Below, piece by piece: positions 60,300 to 64,000 of a stretch of DNA of 64,000 nt (the first letter of the stretch is position 1; each line of letters begins with the position of its first letter). The notes under the pieces are model-generated. The model had not been told where the DNA came from. It saw only the letters and a list, made by a program, of their open reading frames with translations, and did not search any database. This stretch comes from Pseudomonas fluorescens (lineage in GTDB: Bacteria > Pseudomonadota > Gammaproteobacteria > Pseudomonadales > Pseudomonadaceae): the NCBI RefSeq assembly GCF_000967965.1, contig NZ_LACC01000002.1, forward strand, positions 124,001 through 188,000. The letters are read 5' to 3'. The translations under genes and the position numbers were made by a program.

Positions 60300-63200
60300 T
60301 CAGGCAGCTGGTTCCAGCTCGACGGCGACAGCGGCAGGCACTACCGATTGACCGCTCAACGCCAGGTCAAGCAGTTCGCGGTTGGCCACCGCGTACATGG
60401 CGTAGTCAGTGCCGCTGGCGGCACGGATTTCCACCAGCATGGCACGCCAGCGCTCGATCATGCTTTCGTTCTGCGCCATCCACAGGGAGAGCCGTGCTTC
60501 CACGTCCTGGGTGCCGTCGCCCTGTTGCAGGACCGAGATGGTGATCGCGCGTTGCTGCCAGTCGACGTCATCGCGGAACGCTTCACGGGCCAGGGCCTGC
60601 CAGTTGTTTTCAACCGGCAGAGCGCTGATCTGTTGCATGTACCAGGTGATGTCCAGCGCGCTGCCCACGGCGAAGTACGCCTTGGCCACGTCCGCAGGGT
60701 CCTGACCAGTCACGTCGGAGGCCTCGATGATCGGCAACAGGGTGTACAGGTGCGAGGTGCCAGCCACCATGCGCGCCAGCAGCTCCGGAACACCGGCTGC
60801 GACGTATGCCTGGTAACGGGCCTGCCAGTTTTCGCGGATCTCGCCACTGAGCAGCTCGTCGAGCTTGAGGCCCAACTCCTTCAGATGCGGACCGAAGTGC
60901 GCGACGTCACGGGCAGCGTTCTGCTCGTTGCGACGGGCACGCAGGAACCAGCGCGTAGCGCGACGCCCCAGACGCATCAGCTCATCCATCAGCTCCAGTT
61001 GCACGTCGGCGGAGACCTGGTAGTCCAGGTTCTCGATCTGACGGAACCAGTGCGGGAGATGGAAAATGTCACGCACGATCACATAAGCGCCGGCTACGTT
61101 CGCCGGGCTCATGCCGGTCGACTCTTTGAGTCGCTGAACGAAAGTGATGCCCATGTGGTTGACCAGATCGTTGGCGATCTGGGTGCTGACGATTTCGCGC
61201 TTCAGACGGTGACGACGCATGGCCGCGGAGAACTTGCTCACCAGCGTTGGCGGGAAAGCGGTTTCCATGTCGCGGGTCAGGTAGTCGTCGTCCGGCACCA
61301 GGGAGCCCAGCAGTTGCTCCTTGAGGTCGATCTTGCTGTACGAGATCAGCACCGACAGCTCGGCACGGGTCAGGCCATGGCCTGCCGCGATGCGCTCGTT
61401 GATTGCATCTTCGGCCGGCAGGAACTCGATGGCGCGATCCAGCTTGCCACGGCCTTCCAGGTCGTTCATCAGGCGCTTGTATTCGGCAATCCGCGGCAAG
61501 GCGCGACGGGCTGCCAGGGACAGGGCCTGAGTCTGCTTGTAGTTGTTGCCCAGCACCAGACCACCGACTTCGTCGGTCATGCTCGCCAGCAACTGGTTAC
61601 GTTGCTTGTCAGTCATGTCGCCGGCCTGAACCACTTCGTTCAGCAGGATCTTGATGTTCACTTCGTGGTCGGAACAGTCAACGCCGCCGGCGTTGTCGAT
61701 GAAGTCGGTGTTGGAACCACCGCCATTGAGACCGAACTCGACGCGACCCAGTTGGGTCATGCCCAGGTTACCGCCCTCGCCCACGACTTTGCAGCGCAGT
61801 TCGTTGCCGTTCACGCGCAGTGCATCGTTGGCCTTGTCGCCGACATCGGCGTGGCTTTCAGTGCTGGCCTTGACGTAAGTACCGATACCGCCGTTCCACA
61901 GCAGATCCACCGGTGCCTTGAGCAAGGCGTTCAGCAGTTCGGTCGGGGTCAGCTTGTCGGCCGAGATGTCGAAGCGTTCCTGCATTTGCGGGGAAATCGC
62001 AATGCTTTTCGCGCTACGGGAGAAGATGCCGCCACCTTCGGACATCAGGCTGGTGTCGTAGTCCGACCAGGCTGAACGCGGCAGGTCGAACAGGCGCTGA
62101 CGCTCGGCGAAGCTCGACGCCGGCTCAGGGTTCGGGTCGATGAAGATGTGCAGGTGGTTGAACGCTGCGACCAGTTGCAGCTTGTCGGACATCAGCAAGC
62201 CGTTACCGAACACGTCACCGGCCATGTCGCCGACACCCACCACAGTGATGTTGTCTTCCTGGACATTGATGCCGCGCTCGCGGAAGTGGCGCTGTACGCC
62301 GACCCACGCGCCCTTGGCGGTGATGCCCATCTTCTTGTGGTCGTAACCGGCCGAACCACCGGACGCAAACGCGTCACCCAGCCAGAAGCCGTACTCGATG
62401 GCGATGCCGTTGGCGATGTCGGAGAAGGTTGCAGTGCCCTTGTCCGCGGCCACTACCAGGTACGGGTCATCGTGGTCATGACGCACGACGTTGGCCGGTG
62501 GCACCAGGGCGCCGTCTTTCAGGTTGTCGGTGATGTCCAACAGGCCCGAAATGAAGATGCGGTAGCAAGCGATGCCCTCGGCCGCGATCTCGTCACGACT
62601 GCCGCCCAGTGGCAGGCGGCGCGGCAGGAAACCGCCCTTCGCACCCACCGGCACGATCACCGAGTTCTTCACTTGCTGGGCTTTTACCAGGCCCAGGACT
62701 TCGGTACGGAAGTCTTCTTCACGGTCGGACCAGCGCAGGCCGCCACGAGCCACGTTGCCGAAACGCAGGTGCACACCTTCGACGCGCGGCGAGTAAACGA
62801 AGATTTCGAACTTCGGTACCGGCTTCGGCAGTTCAGGGATCAAGTGCGGGTTGAACTTGAAGCTGAAGTACGACTTGTTATGGCCGTTGGCGTCGGTCTG
62901 GTAGAAGTTGGTGCGCAGGGTGGCCTTGATCAGGTCCAGGTAGCGACGCAGGATGCGGTCTTCGTTCAGTACCTGGACGTCGTCCAGGGCGCTGAGGATC
63001 GCGTGTTCCAGGCGTTGCTGCATGTCGTCCAGATCGTCGCCGGTCAGCTTGCGCGCCAGGTAGAAGCGAGTCTTGAACAACCGGGTCAACTCGCGAGCGA
63101 TGTCGGTGTGGTTGTTCAGGGTGCTGGCGATGTAGCCCAGATCGAAGCCCAGACGAATCTGCTTCATGTAGCGGGCGTAGGCACGCAGCAGTGCAACGTC

Positions 63201-63998
63201 GCGCCATGGCAGACCGGCGGTCAGTACCAGACGGTTGAACGCGTCGTTCTCGGCTTCGCCACGCACGATGTGGACAAAGGCGTCCTGCAGCGTGTCGTTG
63301 AGTTGCTGGATGTCGAGCTCCAGGCCTTCGGCAGCGGTGAACGCGAAATCGTGAATCCAGAACTCGCGGCCACTGTTGTGGCGCAGGCGATACGGGAACT
63401 CACCCAGCACACGCAGGCCGAGGTTTTCCAGGATCGGCAGGACGTCGGACAGCGCCAGCGGGGTGTCAGCGTGGTACAGCTTGCAATGCAGCATGCGCTG
63501 GCCGGACACCTGGCCCAGCGGCTGATAGAAGCTCATCACCAGCGGATTTTTTTCGTTGAGGCTCAGCAGGTGCTGCATGTCGACCACAGCCGAGTGGGCT
63601 GCGAAACGCTCGCGGTAACCAGCCGGGAAGCCTTTCGGGAAATCGGCCAGCACGTTGGTGCCGTGGGCTTCACCGAAGCTTTCAACGGTCAGCGCGGCGT
63701 AGTCGTCCTGCCAGCTGCGGCAGGCCTGCACCACTTCTTTTTCCAGCAGCAGCGGGTCGATGTCGAGGCGGTTTTTCGGATCGACGCGCAGGATCAGCTG
63801 CACGCGGGCCAGCACGGACTCGGAGAAGAAGGTCCAGAACTCGCAGTCCGAGGCTTTCAGGCGATCCATCAGCACTTGCTGGATCTTCTGGCGCACTTCG
63901 GTGGAATAGATGTCACGCGGCACGTAGGCCAGGCAGTAGCAGAAACGGCCGTACGGGTCTTTGCGCAGGAACACGCGAATCTTGTTGCGTTCCTGGAT
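60300..63998 (-). CDS. gdhB: NAD-specific glutamate dehydrogenase, 3' part (truncated by window edge)
   Basis: The last 1232 or so codons of the large (about 1600 aa) L-GDH family, which oxidises glutamate to 2-oxoglutarate and ammonia. The reading frame is open to the right edge (IQERNKIRVFLRKDPYGRFCYC), so the start lies outside. The catalytic domain shows GNVARGGLRWSDREEDFRTEVLGLVKAQQVKNSVIVPVGAKGGFLPR (substrate and catalytic Lys) and VVGVGDMAGDVFGNGLL (NAD-binding). It continues with FIDNAGGVDCSDHEVNIKILLNEV. Terminated by the strong hairpin at 60252-60285. Confidence 0.96.
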   Translation of the reverse strand: MQERNKIRVFLRKDPYGRFCYCLAYVPRDIYSTEVRQKIQQVLMDRLKASDCEFWTFFSESVLARVQLILRVDPKNRLDIDPLLLEKEVVQACRSWQDDYAALTVESFGEAHGTNVLADFPKGFPAGYRERFAAHSAVVDMQHLLSLNEKNPLVMSFYQPLGQVSGQRMLHCKLYHADTPLALSDVLPILENLGLRVLGEFPYRLRHNSGREFWIHDFAFTAAEGLELDIQQLNDTLQDAFVHIVRGEAENDAFNRLVLTAGLPWRDVALLRAYARYMKQIRLGFDLGYIASTLNNHTDIARELTRLFKTRFYLARKLTGDDLDDMQQRLEHAILSALDDVQVLNEDRILRRYLDLIKATLRTNFYQTDANGHNKSYFSFKFNPHLIPELPKPVPKFEIFVYSPRVEGVHLRFGNVARGGLRWSDREEDFRTEVLGLVKAQQVKNSVIVPVGAKGGFLPRRLPLGGSRDEIAAEGIACYRIFISGLLDITDNLKDGALVPPANVVRHDHDDPYLVVAADKGTATFSDIANGIAIEYGFWLGDAFASGGSAGYDHKKMGITAKGAWVGVQRHFRERGINVQEDNITVVGVGDMAGDVFGNGLLMSDKLQLVAAFNHLHIFIDPNPEPASSFAERQRLFDLPRSAWSDYDTSLMSEGGGIFSRSAKSIAISPQMQERFDISADKLTPTELLNALLKAPVDLLWNGGIGTYVKASTESHADVGDKANDALRVNGNELRCKVVGEGGNLGMTQLGRVEFGLNGGGSNTDFIDNAGGVDCSDHEVNIKILLNEVVQAGDMTDKQRNQLLASMTDEVGGLVLGNNYKQTQALSLAARRALPRIAEYKRLMNDLEGRGKLDRAIEFLPAEDAINERIAAGHGLTRAELSVLISYSKIDLKEQLLGSLVPDDDYLTRDMETAFPPTLVSKFSAAMRRHRLKREIVSTQIANDLVNHMGITFVQRLKESTGMSPANVAGAYVIVRDIFHLPHWFRQIENLDYQVSADVQLELMDELMRLGRRATRWFLRARRNEQNAARDVAHFGPHLKELGLKLDELLSGEIRENWQARYQAYVAAGVPELLARMVAGTSHLYTLLPIIEASDVTGQDPADVAKAYFAVGSALDITWYMQQISALPVENNWQALAREAFRDDVDWQQRAITISVLQQGDGTQDVEARLSLWMAQNESMIERWRAMLVEIRAASGTDYAMYAVANRELLDLALSGQSVVPAAVAVELEPAA

Positions 63999-64000
63999 CT

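Noticed and set aside
60348..62075. 575-codon open frame antisense to gdhB
   Set aside because: Covers conserved catalytic regions of glutamate dehydrogenase on the other strand; no independent support.

Overview
The window is chromosomal DNA from a fluorescent-group Pseudomonas. The evidence is high GC, many Pseudomonas-type REP palindromes between genes, and characteristic gene sets: the GlgE-TreS/maltokinase-GlgB trehalose/alpha-glucan operon, a MuxABC-OpmB-type tripartite efflux operon, a CcoN4-type orphan cytochrome oxidase subunit and a very large NAD-glutamate dehydrogenase. No tRNA, rRNA, CRISPR array, insertion sequence or prophage was seen, and all recognisable genes look intact apart from gdhB, which runs off the right edge.

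Layout. 1-3.1 kb: PIG-L deacetylase, an EEP-family hydrolase and an autotransporter-type beta-barrel without a passenger. 3.2-10.8 kb (minus): glgE-treS-glgB. 10.8-11.9 kb: a long stretch without a convincing gene. 11.9-14.8 kb: ccoG and a MocR regulator. 14.9-17.9 kb (minus): an SDR and an MHYT-GGDEF-EAL c-di-GMP enzyme. 18.3-27.3 kb (minus): muxA-muxB-muxC-opmB, each pair overlapping by 4 bp. 27.5-28.8 kb: tpx and a YciI-like gene.

29.2-42.8 kb (plus): twelve tightly packed genes with no gap above 73 bp. They encode an outer-membrane barrel, two DUF1254/DUF1214 proteins, a second (SphA-like) barrel, a MoxR ATPase with DUF58, DUF4381, two VWA proteins and BatD, a periplasmic HAD hydrolase and an arylsulfatase. 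This is the most system-like and least explained part of the window. It pairs an AAA+/VWA maturation or quality-control machine with exported enzymes and outer-membrane channels. A terminator-like hairpin closes it. It is followed by a membrane protein fused to a spermidine-synthase-like domain (43.0-45.5 kb) and an eight-haem cytochrome c with TPRs (45.8-48.1 kb).

48.4-53.0 kb: a lipoprotein, then DUF934 plus siroheme nitrite/sulfite reductase (minus), divergent from an orphan ccoN and a small CcoQ-like gene. With ccoG and the MocR gene near 12-14 kb, these match the components of the cyanide-responsive PA4129-PA4134 cluster of P. aeruginosa, here split by about 34 kb. The promoter regions of the two halves share a two-part sequence element at matching distance from the start codons. 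53.1-60.2 kb holds small metabolic, regulatory and orphan genes: a YhhY-like acetyltransferase, a LysR-like regulator, an AhpD-like protein divergent from a second MocR regulator, an ABM monooxygenase, a cupin, a lipoprotein and an AT-rich orphan. The window ends inside gdhB (minus).
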